Positions 31,860-49,987 of a stretch of DNA of 64,000 bases are shown here, piece by piece. The stretch comes from Cichorium intybus. Taxonomy: Eukaryota; Streptophyta; Magnoliopsida; Asterales; Asteraceae. The translations under genes and the position numbers were made by a program. The DNA is taken from positions 1,302,001 to 1,366,000 of the forward strand of contig CM042011.1 in the NCBI GenBank assembly GCA_023525715.1, in the 5' to 3' direction. Position 1 is the first letter of the stretch. Every line of letters starts with the position of its first letter. The notes under the pieces were generated by a model that was given only the letters and a program-made list of their open reading frames with translations, had not been told where the DNA came from and searched no databases.

Positions 31860-33318
31860 TACCGTATTATTAATTTATATAGTTTTTGTGTTAATTTAGT
31901 GTAATTAAGATCTAATAGGTTGCTATATGAGTTAGGATGGTTAAAAACCCAATTGAGTAAAGTTTGGACTTGTAAAATGTCAAATCAGAGCTACACGGGT
32001 CGTGTATGGTCACACGGGTCGTGTAGAAGGGCTTAAAAACCAAACAGCACCCCTTTTCAGGTCTGCACGGGTCGTGTACATCAACACGGGTCATGTAGCT
32101 GTTGTTCAAAAATTACCGAGGCAAGATTAGATCTCACACGGGTCGTGTGAGGCTGCACGGGTCGTGTGAGTCTGTGCAGTTTCAACTTGGCTTGCTGTAG
32201 GTCTCACACGGGTCGTGTCGCGCAACCAGGGCTATTTTAATTGCAGGTTTTCTTTCATTTGGGTCATTTCCAATTCTACCAAAACCCTCTCTAAACCCTA
32301 GAAATCGATTTCTAAGCCATCTAAGTCGAGATTTAAGCCTATTAATCACAAATTGAAGCTATGGATTTGTACTTGAAGCTTGAAAGGTAATTCTCCTTGA
32401 ATTTGGTTTTGTTTCAACCGTTGAATACTTTGATTTGGAGTGATTCCATGTGGTCTCGACGGTCCACCTGTGAATAGATGATGTTAGAGTTAAATTGTTA
32501 GATTAGCAAGTCTATAAGAGTTTAATTTTAGGCTTGAACTAGTGATATGCTTATTGATTTTGTTTATGAACTTGAATGGGTCAAAGTGGTGAAGTAAAGA
32601 GTTATAACTAGAGTCTTATTGTTGTTTGATTCTGACTTCACTATGTGAAGTCAATTTCTGGATTTTGATGATATAAATTATGAATGAGATCATATGAGAC
32701 TTGAGTATTGAAATTTAGCTGTTATGTTACAGCTAAGCCTAGACAGGATCAGGCACGAGGTTCAGGAGTTCCACAGAGTAACCCAACAACAGGTGAGTAG
32801 TTATTTCACTAGATAATTATGCATTAATATGATGTTGTTTACAGATAAGAAGTGAGCTATGTTTTGATTTGGTTGAGTATAACCAAATTTTGAGTATATG
32901 AAATAAAGAGTTATAGTGTGAATATCACATTTGGGACTGAGATAGTCCATTGAGCTTGGTTAAAATAAGATAATCGATGATACAAACCAATTAACCTTAA
33001 ATTACTCACTGAGCTTTCATAGCTCATAAATTGTTTGTTATTGTTGTTTTGTGTTAGGAATTGGTAGTGGCGATCGGGGGAAGCGTGTCTCAGAGGGATA
33101 GCTGGACTTGGATATGGACTTGGACTTAGTTGTTGTTTTGAAATATGTAATTTAACCCGGTTTTTGAATGACAGTTGTAAATAGCTTAAAACTTAAACTA
33201 CGTTTTTGGTAACAGCTTTGTATTACTTGTTACTCATCTTTTAGGAATTACACCACACCTATGCTTGTGTTTGATTAAATTATTGGTGTATCCTAAGATT
33301 GAGAAACCGGGCATTACA
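31855..33318 (+). repeat. 3' LTR of the Tekay-like element
   Basis: 1464 bp. It carries seven ACGGGTCGTGT-type copies, one with a G-to-A change. The 19-bp length difference from the 5' LTR is exactly one motif-to-motif deletion near 32210. Confidence 0.96.
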
Positions 33319-33444
33319 GTCCAATGTAGGAACTAGAAAGTATATTATTTATGAGTTTGAATGCTAAACAAAGCTATACAATATTTACAACATTATCTCT
33401 CCGTTTGGCTCACGTTCTTGCCATTCTCATTGTTACAATATGAG

Positions 33445-33556
<112 letters not shown>

Positions 33557-34329
33557 GGGCAAGGGAGATCTTTTGAGATGATAGAAAATATTCTAGCTTA
33601 TTACATTCTACAATAGGCCACCTGATGTGACAAGTTATGGAACATGATGGGCAAACCAACTTTCTGACAACAACAACAACAGACCTCAAAACTTATGCCA
33701 AGGAGACACTTACTCTGAACTAGCTTCTCCCGTATATCAACATCTACTCTCCATATCTAACCCATGTGAAGTCATTACTGCAAAGTCCGCACTGGAGCGA
33801 GGCTTGCCTCAGTCCTGCTGACTTCGGTTCTGATCGAACTGTGGATCCATTAAAGTAGCATTGTTGTCTATCTGGGTGGAATGCACCCGATGCGTGATAC
33901 TACTTTACATCTGTTGATCTTGCTTTAGATTGCCCAATCGATGCGAAGGGCATTCCTCGAATGAGGAGTACTAATCCTACCGAAGCACAATCCTCAACCA
34001 TACTGGCAAACTTCCCTCAGTTCCAAGTTGCTTCGTTCTATTGATATTCTTCGGTCGCAATGTCTTCCTCAGTTTAGGTTAGACTCCACATACTTAACAT
34101 ACCTCACATCAGCCTTGAATTAGTACTTACTCCCAAAAGTATGACCGACTGTGGACGTTTTGAATAATAATTTAATTATTTAGGAAGTCAACAAAACATG
34201 AAAAATTGCAACACGATGATAAACTAATGAAATGATTGTCTTATGCATGTATTAAGTTCTCTACATAATAATCTTCAAATCAAATAAAGTTTTACATTGC
34301 TTAAGCTCCCAATACAAATCAAACTAAAC

Positions 34330-34605
34330 TAAACACACCAAACCAACTCATCAGCAAGTCTAATGACTATCAACCTAGTATGAGAATCATGCTTGGTCTG
34401 CAATAGTGGTTTGGTGAACGGATATGCAAGATTATCTTCCGATGTAACTCTACTGATCACGATGTCTTCTTCAACGAGTTTTCGAATGTAATGCTACTTT
34501 CTGAGTATATGCTTTGTTCGCTTGTGAGCTCTAGGTTCTTTAGTTAAAGAGACTGCACCCTCGTTGTCACAAAAGATCTTAACAGGACCATTAATGTTTA
34601 TTGTA
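34330..34605 (-). pseudogene. Ty1/copia RNase H remnant
   Basis: The minus strand reads GPVKIFCDNEGAVSLTKEPR, AHKRTKHILRK, then a stop (TAG), HYIRKLVEEDIVISRV and LAYPFTKPL. This is the C-terminal part of a copia RNase H (DNEGAV, KHI and FTKPL signatures). One nonsense codon is visible. It is the only coding part of the nested copia element seen here; sequence above 34605 no longer matches. Confidence 0.88.
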
Positions 34606-34874
34606 ACATTTTATTATTGAATCTAATTCTCCATAAAATGTCTAGTGGTATCTTCTTATTATGGGGTGACCCTAACTGATTATGTGTTTTAGCAATATTA
34701 TTTTATAATGACTCTTGGACATATAGTACTAACACTAGGTTATTGTCTTCACTATTCGGCCTTTAAAAATCACAAATTACCACTTGTCTACTACTCTTCT
34801 TGATTAGATATCAGAAGCTTTAAATGATATGTTCTCGCCTTCTGACTTCTCAACATTCAAAAATTTAGAAATCT

Positions 34875-35174
34875 AGGGATGAGCATATGGATCGGAAAAA
34901 CCGAACCGAACCGAACCGGGACCGAATATACATATTCGGTTCGGTTTTCAGTTTTGGTCCAATTCGGTTCCGGTCAGGTTCAGTCCGATCCTTGGACCAT
35001 GCTTACCCTTAATACTACTATTGATCATGAAAAATTAAACTGAACCAAAAACCGACATAATCGAACCGAACCAGGACCAAATCGGTCTTCCGTTCTTAAA
35101 AAAATACAAATTCGGTTTCGGTCAAATTCGGTTTCATTCCGGTTTGGTCCGGTTTCCGGACCACACTCATCCCT
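34875..35174. mobile_element. MITE rich in CCGAACCGAACC / GGTTCGGT words
   Basis: The 300-bp element starts AGGGATGAGC and ends ACTCATCCCT. Inside, both halves carry AACCGAACCGAACC or its complement, so most of the element can fold back on itself. An imperfect 8-bp repeat, AGAAATCT (34867) and GGAAATCT (35177), may be the target duplication, as in hAT elements, with two extra bases on the right. Confidence 0.6.
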
Positions 35175-35184
35175 ACGGAAATCT

Positions 35185-36198
35185 CTCAAACTAGACTTCA
35201 AAAATAACAATTAACCATCCATAATTTGGTTGTCGTATTTTGGGTTTTGGATAAAGTTGAAAGTATGTTTCTAACTTTATATATTTTTTATTCTATTATT
35301 TTAATTTGTAAACTATCTTTTTGATTCAGATTTGTACTTTTAGAATTTGGCTTGGTTGTTCAAGAGCAGTAAATTAAAAATCACAGGTGTTATCTCCCCT
35401 TTTTATAATTTAGTATGCCACCTGGAATTAAAAAACATGAATTTGGATATCAAAAACATAAGAAAAAACAAAGAATTGGAACTTTTAAGTTTTAAGGCCT
35501 ATGTTTACTAAATTGCATAGGGGCTTCGCATCTCGTGGCCGATTCCTGCTTGTGGGCGTTAAGTGTCCCTAATAATGAGTGGCTGCTCTTGCGGTGTTAC
35601 ATGTTTCTTACGAGGAACCTTACCCTCCCATACTACAATGTGCACATGTGTGGGTCTCCTAGAGGTCGTGCTTGTGTGTTTATTTCCAAATGAACCTTAC
35701 AAAGGGCATTTCACATTTGGATTATCCTCAATCAAATTTCAATCAACCCACACATATGTGATAAAGTTTTTGCTTAGGGTAAATATCTAATACAATCCTC
35801 TCAAAATATAAGTTTGATTATCACGTACCCTATTCTTGTCACAACCCAATTTCTAACATTTTATCCTTCACCTTTTTTATCCATATGATCCATAACAAAT
35901 CAAGAAAATTGCCAAATCAACTCACTAATAATAAGCAAGTGAATCAAAATTGACAACCACCATGGTCAACAAGATATTCTCTTTCTTTTCTTTAATAATA
36001 AAACATGGATAATAAATAATATCTATGAATATCACAAATATAATCTATATTTTTGGCCAATCTACAGATGTTCATGTACTTTTTACATGTATAAATCAAT
36101 TATTTAACAATAATGGTATAAGAAAAATATAGCTTGTTAATACAAGTTTCAATCAAATTAACATGGGTGGTTAACCAGTAGGAATGTGTGAAACTTAG
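35185..36198. other. Spacer downstream of MAP65
   Basis: No coding or repeat structure is recognisable; a 75-codon plus-strand frame at 35563-35790 has no family signature. The MAP65 3' UTR should lie just below 36199. Confidence 0.5.
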
Positions 36199-40952
<4,754 letters not shown>

Positions 40953-42949
40953 GTGAGTGCTTTGTTGAAGGCAATGGAGTTGTGATAACATAACATGATG
41001 AAGATGAAGTGGGTTTTTTGCTTAAATGGCAAGGCTGCAAAACACTAGTTGGTGATTGGTATATGAAGCTTTGGGTTCAAGAATTCTTCCTTAGATTTTG
41101 ATTTTTCACGTATTAAATATCTTATTTTGAACCATTTAAGCTTATAGTTTTGAGTATATTGTTATATATACCAGATTAAAACTCTACTTTTTATTTTTTT
41201 TGCGTGGATAATGCTTTTTGAAAATTTTATCTAAAATTTGGATCAATAATTGACTATTGAAGGAATGAAAAAAAATTAAAATAAATTTGTAAACAATCAA
41301 GACTTAGGGGATGTTTGAGAATGTTTAAGACAAATTTGGTGTAAAGCGTGACTTGAATCTCCGATCTAAAATGTTGGAATAGTCAATCTCTCAACTATTC
41401 AACCTACAATGTCAGAACAATGTCACATTAGGTTTTTTCTTCTTCTCTCATTTCCATCTTTTCTAACCTACGACATAAGAAACTCATATTTTCCGACACA
41501 CTCTCAATATACAAGTAATACAACATATGGTACGAGTCCTAGAATGTAGGATGAGACTGGTGGTGAACCCACACCCCACCTATCTAGTGCAAACACGCGA
41601 CCGACTGAATAGTGACACCAACGGTACCGCCCCACCTATCGCCAACCCACAAGCGATGCCATCCATCCTAAGGTCGATTGACACCATTTCATGAACACAT
41701 GATACTAGGCAAACATTTTGCTTGAAGCTAATTATTTAAGATACATATTAGCAATATGCTCATTGTATTTTTACAATTGGTCCCTATAATAAGTTTAAGC
41801 AGGGGCAAAAACAAGATGTTAGAATAAGGTGGCTTACTATTTAATAAGCAATATGTAGACTATAATGCAATAATATTTTCTCTAATTTTTAGCAATATGT
41901 AGATTAATGTTGTTTCTAAACTTTAACTTTTCTTATAAACACGTTAGAGGGGGTGCAACACCAATCTGTCTCCCTACCAACTCCACCAATGATATTAACT
42001 ACTTTTGAGTGTTTTTATAAATTGTCTTTCTAACTCAACTTATTTAAAAGTACTTATTAAGGTGTCAACCATATAGATGGCAAATTTGTTTTTATTATTT
42101 TTCATCGTCAACAGCGTTCATAACATTACTTTTTACCCTTATATATTTTGTCATTTTACGTGTATAAGAAAAAATTGTTAAACACTAAATAACAATTCAT
42201 ATCTTGTTGGATTTTAGTGTGGCTTATGCTAATACAAACACTTTTAAATCCAATTTGATATCATGTAAGTAAGCTAATAATCATTTTCTAAATATTGTTT
42301 TATATAATCAACCCCCAACACCCCCTTAGAATGTGAGAGTTTATTTGTTGAGCTTTTTCATTACACTTAAAACACTTTCACATCAAATTAAAATGCTCAA
42401 AAAATCTTCTTAATAAGAGAGTTTTTTATAAATTTATTTATGATATCCACCAATTTCATTAATCTTTTGATAAATTGTCTATTTACTTTGGTTGAACAAC
42501 TATCAGACTCACTACAGTAATTGAAAACTCTAATGGCAATAACTTATTAATTAACAAACTATTTGATATAGTTTTGAATTAAATAAGCTCTCACGATAGT
42601 TTTTTTTATTATTAAAAACTTATTTTACTTAATAAGCTATTGAAAAAGTTTAATTGTGAATACTCTAAGAACTTTATGTATTTAGACTACTCCCAACTTC
42701 CCAACTATTAAGACTACTCCCAACTGTAGCCCTCAATAATAAGTTGTGGCTCACCAATTTATTTATTAAAGAAAGCTAATAATTAAATCAAAATCCATGA
42801 CCTAAGCCATCTCCAAAAACCGGCTCAGTATATATGCCACAATTCGTAATTTTTGTCTCTCTATAAATAGACTATACTATTGACATATACTTCTTGTTCA
42901 ATCTCAACTCTTCATTTCTAATTTCTTTTGATTTCGTATTTGATATCAT
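40953..42949. other. Spacer upstream of MAP65
   Basis: This should contain the MAP65 promoter. No convincing core element, gene or transposon end is seen. A sequence near 42690-42730 repeats AGACTACTCCCAACT twice, about 24 bases apart, and may be a remnant of a DNA transposon end. Confidence 0.45.
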
Positions 42950-45560
42950 GGATCATTTGTATCCAAATTTCATTTTAAATCTAGGCAATTCCCAAGATTA
43001 TGCAAAATTTAATTATGAAAACTCATAATTTTTCTCAAATCATAATGAATTTTCTGTCATTGAAAATACCAAAACCTCACAAAATACTGGAAAAACCAAA
43101 AGACGATAAATGAGATGTTGATGATGACATCACTTTAAGGTCAACATATGGTCATGCTAGTGAATATGGGATTTGTGGCAAAAACAAAAAGAAAATGTCA
43201 TTGTAAACACAAGTAAAGGAACTGTATAACACAAATCAATCAGAAAATCCACAAAAGCTTGGTAACAGAAACATTGCTCAAATGAAAGGTCGTTGGAAAC
43301 AACTTAAAAAAGTGCCAACAAATGGGTTAGTGCATATCGGGAAACGTATAGACTAAAAAGAATTTGAATGGATATAAAAGTTGTTGAAAATGAAGCCCAT
43401 AAAATTTATGAGGCAAGCGGGAGCAAGTTTAATTACACTATTGTTTTCAATATAATGAATAAAGTTGCGGTAACACAAAAAGATCAAGGACTACCAAAGA
43501 ACGGGGCTATTTTGTCCCTTCCAACCCAAAATTGCCAACTAATGGTGGTTTAACTATTAAATATCCGACAAGTAAAGATGCAACTAAAAGAAAAGGTAAA
43601 TGTAAGACTTCTAATGAAATTGCTAAAAAAATCGTGTAATGAGGCTTACTAGTAATAGTGAAGTATCGTGAAAAAAGAATCAACTTGGATCAACAAAGGA
43701 AGAAAAAATAGATAAAATAGAGATAATGAAGATGTAACTTGTGCATCCGGAGACACTGCTACAAAAGGAGACCTTGTTTCCTCATGAATAAAACGTGAAA
43801 TGCTTTCTAATGTTGAAGTTTTATGGAAATAATCACACTTGAGTTTGTGTTTTATTTTTGGTATGCTTTAATGGATTTGTAAGACATTTTATATGTAGTG
43901 TTGTATTTCACGTAGTTGTAATATATTTCATTATGTAGTATTGTATTTCATGTACGTATAAGATATTTTATTTTGTAGTTTTGTATTTCATGTATTTGTA
44001 AGATATATTATCATATATTTTTGTATTCCTTGTATTTGGAAGTTAACTACAAATCATTGAAATCTTATCTATTGGACATGGAGTTGTCAATACCATCTTT
44101 ATTGAACATAGAGGTGCAAGTTCATCTTATTATCTAGCAACTCTAACATTATGTTCATTTCCATGTGTCAACTTTTTATTGACGTTCAAATTATATGTAG
44201 ATAAGATAAGTTAACATTGTCCAATATAAAAAAATCAAAAATCATGGTTTATAAATAGAGTATAACAATCACATACGTTTATATCTAGCCCTAAGTATTC
44301 ATTTATAATCTCTTTGAAAAATGTCTCTGAATGAAAACTCATAAGTAGGTTCCATCTCATCAAAATTTAAATGTATATGATGAATGAGAAGCACGAGTTT
44401 TTCAGTAAAATTAACAAGTTGATGACATCATTAATGAACTACTCATAAGCATGCCAAGTATGATCATAGGAGATTAGGATCCTAGAGCAATAAGGAGATA
44501 TTATTATCGTGAATGTGAGTAGGGTGAGACACGTTTGATGGAAGACTACTTTTTTGACAATCCAGAGTATGATCAAGAAACCTTTGACATATATTTTGAA
44601 CGTAAAAACCTTTATTCCTCTATATAATGGAAACTGTTACAGCCAATGACATATATTTTAAACAAATACATGATGCCATAGGTAGAAAATGTATTTCAAC
44701 ATTGCCAAAATGTATCGGAGCTATGCAGGCGTTGACATATGGGATACCAACAAATGCACAAGTGGAATATTTAAGAATGAGTGAGAAAGTTACAAGCGAT
44801 GATCTTATAAAGCTCATAGAATGTGCCATTTAAGGGTGCATTGTAAGACTTAATGAAGTTAATTTGGCAAGAGTACTCCATGTTGGGGAAGAACATGGAT
44901 TTCCAAGTATGATAGACAACATTGACTACATGCCCACCGATTGGGTTGGACAATATACAGGTAGAACCGTAGAAGTGGTAAATAATGATCATTTTGGAAG
45001 TAGTTGCATCACTTTTGTATATGACACATATTCTTCGAAATACCAAGTCCCTGCAATGAAAATAACGTTCTCCACCGATCTCCTATTTTTGATGATGTAT
45101 TGGCATGTCGAGCGTAAATATGAGTTATAGCATGAGTGGTCGGAAAAAAATGGCATATTATCTCACTGATGGCATATATCCTTCATAGGATTCCTTTTTC
45201 AAGTCAATAAGTTCTCCACAACTTTGGAAACACATGTTGTTTGCTAAACATCAAGAGGCTATCATAAAAGATGTTAAACATGCTTTCAGAGTTCTAAAAG
45301 TTCTTTTTGCATTTATTTGACGTTCATGTCTTGTATATGACACAAACATGATGGGCTGAATTATGATTACATGTATCATCATTCATAATATGATCGTTGA
45401 GGATGAATGACGCACATTTCTTAACTATTATGATTCATTCAAATTTCTAAATGACATGTCTATAAACTGGCAATAAATAACCTCTATTGAAGATGATGAA
45501 TAAATTTTTCAATAGTCTACCGACCGAATTCCACACCTATCAAGTTATATGACCAACATG
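42950..45560 (+). pseudogene. PIF/Harbinger-type DNA transposon, both genes decayed
   Basis: The first part (about 42950-43640) resembles the accessory MYB/NAM-associated gene of Harbinger elements: NIAQMKGRWKQLKK and NEAHKIYEASGSKF. The second part (about 44500-45540) resembles the DDE transposase: MEDYFFDNPEYD, HGFPSMIDNIDYM with WVGQYTGRT, then YYLTDGIYPS, KHQEAIIKDVKHAFRVL and IIIHNMIVEDE. Stops and shifts interrupt every block. The two genes in this order and on the same strand are the family arrangement. I could not find paired terminal inverted repeats or the expected 3-bp target duplication. Confidence 0.82.
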
Positions 45561-48091
45561 GCACAACTAATATTTATTCTATTGTATTAAGTATGTTTGA
45601 TGAATGTAAAATAATTTTTATCTATTTTTATTTAGTTTAATTTTAAAATAAATAAGTTATTTATCATGAAAGAAAATAATTATTAATGAATAAATATTAC
45701 CAAGCTTATAGTAGAATGGGACCGTCTTGCGGAAGATGCAAGAATTAGAGACCGCTAAAAGCAATTTATCCCCTAATAATATTTGGACGCGTGACTCGGA
45801 AATTATGTTTGTAATGATCGTAATGACAATATACTAGACCTATAGGATTCTTTGTTGTTTTGTATCACTTTTTTATCTAATGAAAATGAAATATATCGTC
45901 ATTCATGAGGACCATAAAATGGTTACATATTGCTACTTAAAAAATCACACTACATTTTCTTTATAAGTAATACTTAGGACTTGCCTAAGACGCAACCAAG
46001 CAGTGTCCATTCAAACTTCAAACAATTGCAAGTAGCTTTCAATTAAGTCCATCCAGTATTGGACATTTCAACTTGCTCCTCAAAAGTTGTACTCACCGAA
46101 TGTACTTCTTGGATTATTGCTATTGAGTTGAGAAACTATAGTATATCTTTAGATATTGTAAACACGAGCATTTGCATATTATAAATCGCTAATTTTCTAT
46201 GCTCCTCAACTTTTGAAGGTGGTAATGGGATCCCCGGTTTTAATAAAAGCTCTTGTACGCAATGAAAGTCAATAATCATTTCTAATGCAGTCCTATCACC
46301 AAACCTTGTTGTCCAGCTTCAACATGTATCACTTTATGTTTTATTGGCGAAGGTTGCGCAGCAGTGGATCTTACAGATTTAAATTATTGCTTCACATTTT
46401 GGGATGATTCAAAAAATTTGGTTGTATGCAAATCACCATTAGTTATTAAAAAATGATATGATACTGAACTACCAACATAGTGTTTTTCAAAATAAAATAA
46501 AATCCATTTAGGTCACTTCTTCGCATTCCCGAACAAATTGCGCCGTTCCGGACATATACGTTATGGACCTGTTATGCATAGTGTTATTCCGAACAGATAC
46601 ATTTCAGACATGTTATTCATATCCTGTAGGCATTCCCGACATAGTACATTTTAACTTAAAATCTTAGTAGATAGATAAACATGTCAAACAAACCTGGTTT
46701 GTGGAATCCATGCATTTCTAGAAAAAACTTCAAAACTCGAGTCATTTTTCGGGAATCTCATTCTAGTTTGAAGTCTGGGTCCCATTTATATAGGAGGGGT
46801 CCACACAAGTGGGCTTGACCCGTTTATATAACTTTTACGAACTTTCCGTAGTCAAACGGTCATAATCATAGTCATAATGAAAAAATCGCAGTCAAACTGA
46901 CAAAATTATAGTCAAACTCACAAAACAGTATCTATGATTTTGGCCAAGGGAAATCACAGATGGTAGATATCTGCCGTCTACGATTTTCTACGAACAAAAA
47001 TGACAAAACTCGATTTTTTTATACTTTTGACATAATCGCTATTCGCATGACGAAATTGCATGCCACACTAAGGAAATCGCGGCTCATCAAGACCAAGTGT
47101 GATTTCGATGACTATTTTGGCTATTTCTTAATGTTTTAGTTAATTTTTGACAAATGATTAAAAATTAGATTAAATATATCTTTCCATCTAAAATATATTA
47201 TTGTTTTATTAAAATGTACTACCAAAAAGAAGCTTAGAAAGTTGGCCACCGGTAGGTGATTTTTGAGGTGCATTGGTGTCTTATTACTTTCTATGATAGG
47301 CATATTGCAACACTAAGTTTACATACATAAAAAGCACTTTCAGCTTTTTGGTCAAGCAATATACATATTTTTTCCTTTTTAAAATATAGCAAACAATATA
47401 CATATTTCCCCTTTTTGAAATATAGCAAACCAATTTAAATATATAATGATGCTATAATGGACTTTACTTTTTTAGTTATATAACTTCTTTACTAATTTAT
47501 CATACAATATTGGCATGTTATATCATTCTGATAAGTTTAACGACGTGTTCGGCGCGGAGCGTTTTGAAACGTTTGAGAGCTTTTAGCTTTTAGCGTTTAA
47601 AAATATCTCTAATAAAAACCAATTTCAATCTTTTTCGCTGTGTTATTGCGTCTCATTTAACGAGAGAAAGAGAGAGAAGTGGGTGGAACTGAGAGGAAAA
47701 TGAAAATTTTTTTATGTTCCTGAGTGTTTTTTAAGGAAGAACGTGGAAATAAGAGAAGAGAATGAGATAGATAATATTTTCTCCTAACTTTCCTTCCGAT
47801 TTAGAAGAAAAGGAAATTATCGGTAAAAATAACATTTAATTATAAATTTTTCTTTCCCTTCTTTTCTACTCGAAAATACATAAAATATATATTTTTATTA
47901 TCTTTCGACTCAGAGGCACAAAAATATGATTTTCTTTTCCTTTCGTTTCCTTTCTCTCGTTCTTTTCTTTTTGTTCTTTTTTTTCTTCTCTCCCCATACT
48001 AAACTCTGAACTAGCGTATGTGTCGTCATGTCTGTTTATTTATAAATAAACGAACATAAACGAAGTTCCCGCCGAACAAATCACTAACTGT
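45561..48091. other. Spacer, no gene seen
   Basis: Mostly AT-rich. Near 47545 a word GTGTTCGGCGCGGAGCG resembles ends of hAT-like MITEs, but no partner was found. Pyrimidine-rich sequence fills 47880-48000. TTTATTTATAAATAAACGAA near 48035 is a short inverted repeat. Confidence 0.45.
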
Positions 48092-48361
48092 TTGCTGAAC
48101 GTTCGCTTGTCAAGCTTCCCGATTTCGATCGGTTTCAACGATTATTCCACATTCGATGGAGATCATTCCCAGAAACAATATCAATCGGTTTGTGCCGGAG
48201 AGCTGCGATCGTTGGTGCTGGTGATGGTGGATTGGTTGTTGGACTCGATGGCGTTAAAAGGAGGGGGAAATTATGCAACTCAGGCGGAACCGGCAATCTT
48301 ATCAGGTTCTAATTTCTCCATTTCAGATAGAAAACTAATAGGGCATCGATTAAACAAGTAA
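48092..48361 (+). other. Unrecognised 89-codon open frame, possible gene-leader remnant
   Basis: The region 48080-48520 has more balanced composition than its surroundings and ends in CCAAACTAG|GTACTG, a fair splice donor. The frame includes AGELRSLVLVMVDWLLDSMA. I do not recognise it, and no further exon follows before the LINE remnant. It could be a 5' exon or leader of a lost gene, a non-coding transcript, or chance. Confidence 0.25.
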
Positions 48362-48520
48362 TTTGGGTGTTACGATCCGATTGCTATTGAAAATCTGTCC
48401 ACTCGCGATTATCGCTCCTACCTCTGTACGTATTGTAATTCAATTCGCAGGAATTTAGGAACAACTCTATACTTCATCTCTGGATTCTTCGTAATCGAGA
48501 AGCCAAACTAGGTACTGCAA

Positions 48521-49897
48521 TCATTTGTTTGTTTAATGTTGTTTCACTTTTCCGATTTCTTCAATTTTTTTGCGGGTTGTCTTCTGTACTATTGAGAGTA
48601 ATGTCAAATTAGGGGTTTGGCTTTAACTCCGTCTCTTTATTAGTAAATACTAAATGTCTGATTTGCATGATTTGGGGTATTTTCTCAGATTACATAAAGT
48701 TAAGCAGATAGTAAAGCAGATTCTTAGTGATAACACATACCTTTTGATTTGATAATTATAACTTTATCACAAAGTTTCAGCTTCTTTACCAATGAGCCAT
48801 CTTCTTCAATTTTCTTAATTGTTCTATGTTTGTTTAGGCTTACTTGATGAAGTTAGTTGGAAAAGTTCAAAGTATCAAAATTTTAAAGTGTTTAGGCTTT
48901 TTCTTTTGATTCCCTTACCACTAATAACGTGCATATGTCACTAACCTGCATTTATGTGATAGATCTTAATCGTCTTAGGTAAAATAATGATATGAGGTTA
49001 AAAGATTAAGGATATGCTATTTTTCTTTATAATAGCAACATACTTTCATTTTTCTACTAATATGAACATTGTACTTTATTTCTTCCATATAGCAAGAATG
49101 TCTTAATTATAAAAAGCCATGTTTATCTAAAACCTTGTAATTGGTTTTCTACAAACTTATTCATTTCTAACAAGTGACCAAATGTGATATTCTTTTAAAG
49201 TTTTTACCTTACATTTTTCTTGGTCACTTGAATGAACTACTAAACTTTCCTTTTTATTTGTAGATGTGCATTGTATAGAATAAATAATAGAGCTGTCAGA
49301 AAGAATTTGTTGTTGCAACACTCCTTTATCAGTCCTATTTTAAAATCTCCCCAATTTCTTGCAACATTTAGGTATAATCTTACTTCTAATAAAAATACTA
49401 CCTTATGTGCCACGTGGCACTTTCTTATCAAACCTCGGTCTTCTTTTCCCGCTCATCCCCTCTTTCTATTGATAATAGTAACGGCCAAAGATAGATCCCG
49501 TGAAATCTGCTATGCTCATTCAAACTCCTTCAATGTAATCTTCAAATCATATCCCTTGAAATCTGCTATCAATTTGATTTGTAGCTTATTCAACTTCATG
49601 TATGGGCTTGTGGATGCCCCTTGCCATTCCCATTACAGGTAATTGAAATTACTCTATTTGTCGTCTACCATCCCTTACAAGAAACTACAATTACTTTATT
49701 GCCCCTCACCTATTTCCCTTTTCAGTTCTCACTATTCTTTAATCCCGTTTCTCTTTGCAAGATGCCTAAAGTGTAATGAATGGTTGAATGGTGAGTTTAT
49801 GTTTGCATAAATATTTTTTTGTATTTTGTGTGTTTGTGGACAGGTGGGTATGTAGGTACAGGTGTGTTTCTATGTCCTTATGTTTGCGTATCTGCGT

Positions 49898-49987
<90 letters not shown>

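Larger units (their letters stand above)
25377..33318 (+). mobile_element. Young Ty3/gypsy chromodomain retrotransposon (Tekay-like)
   Basis: The 7942-bp element has LTRs of 1483 and 1464 bp, TGTAATACC...GCATTACA ends, and a perfect 5-bp target duplication GTCCA (25372-25376 and 33319-33323). The order is gag, protease, RT, RNase H, integrase and chromodomain. By eye the LTRs differ at about eleven positions plus one 19-bp gap, so the insertion is recent. Two single-base frame breaks are the only coding damage I found. It sits inside the older copia element in the opposite orientation. The chromodomain and two-knuckle gag suggest the Tekay/Del clade. Confidence 0.97.
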
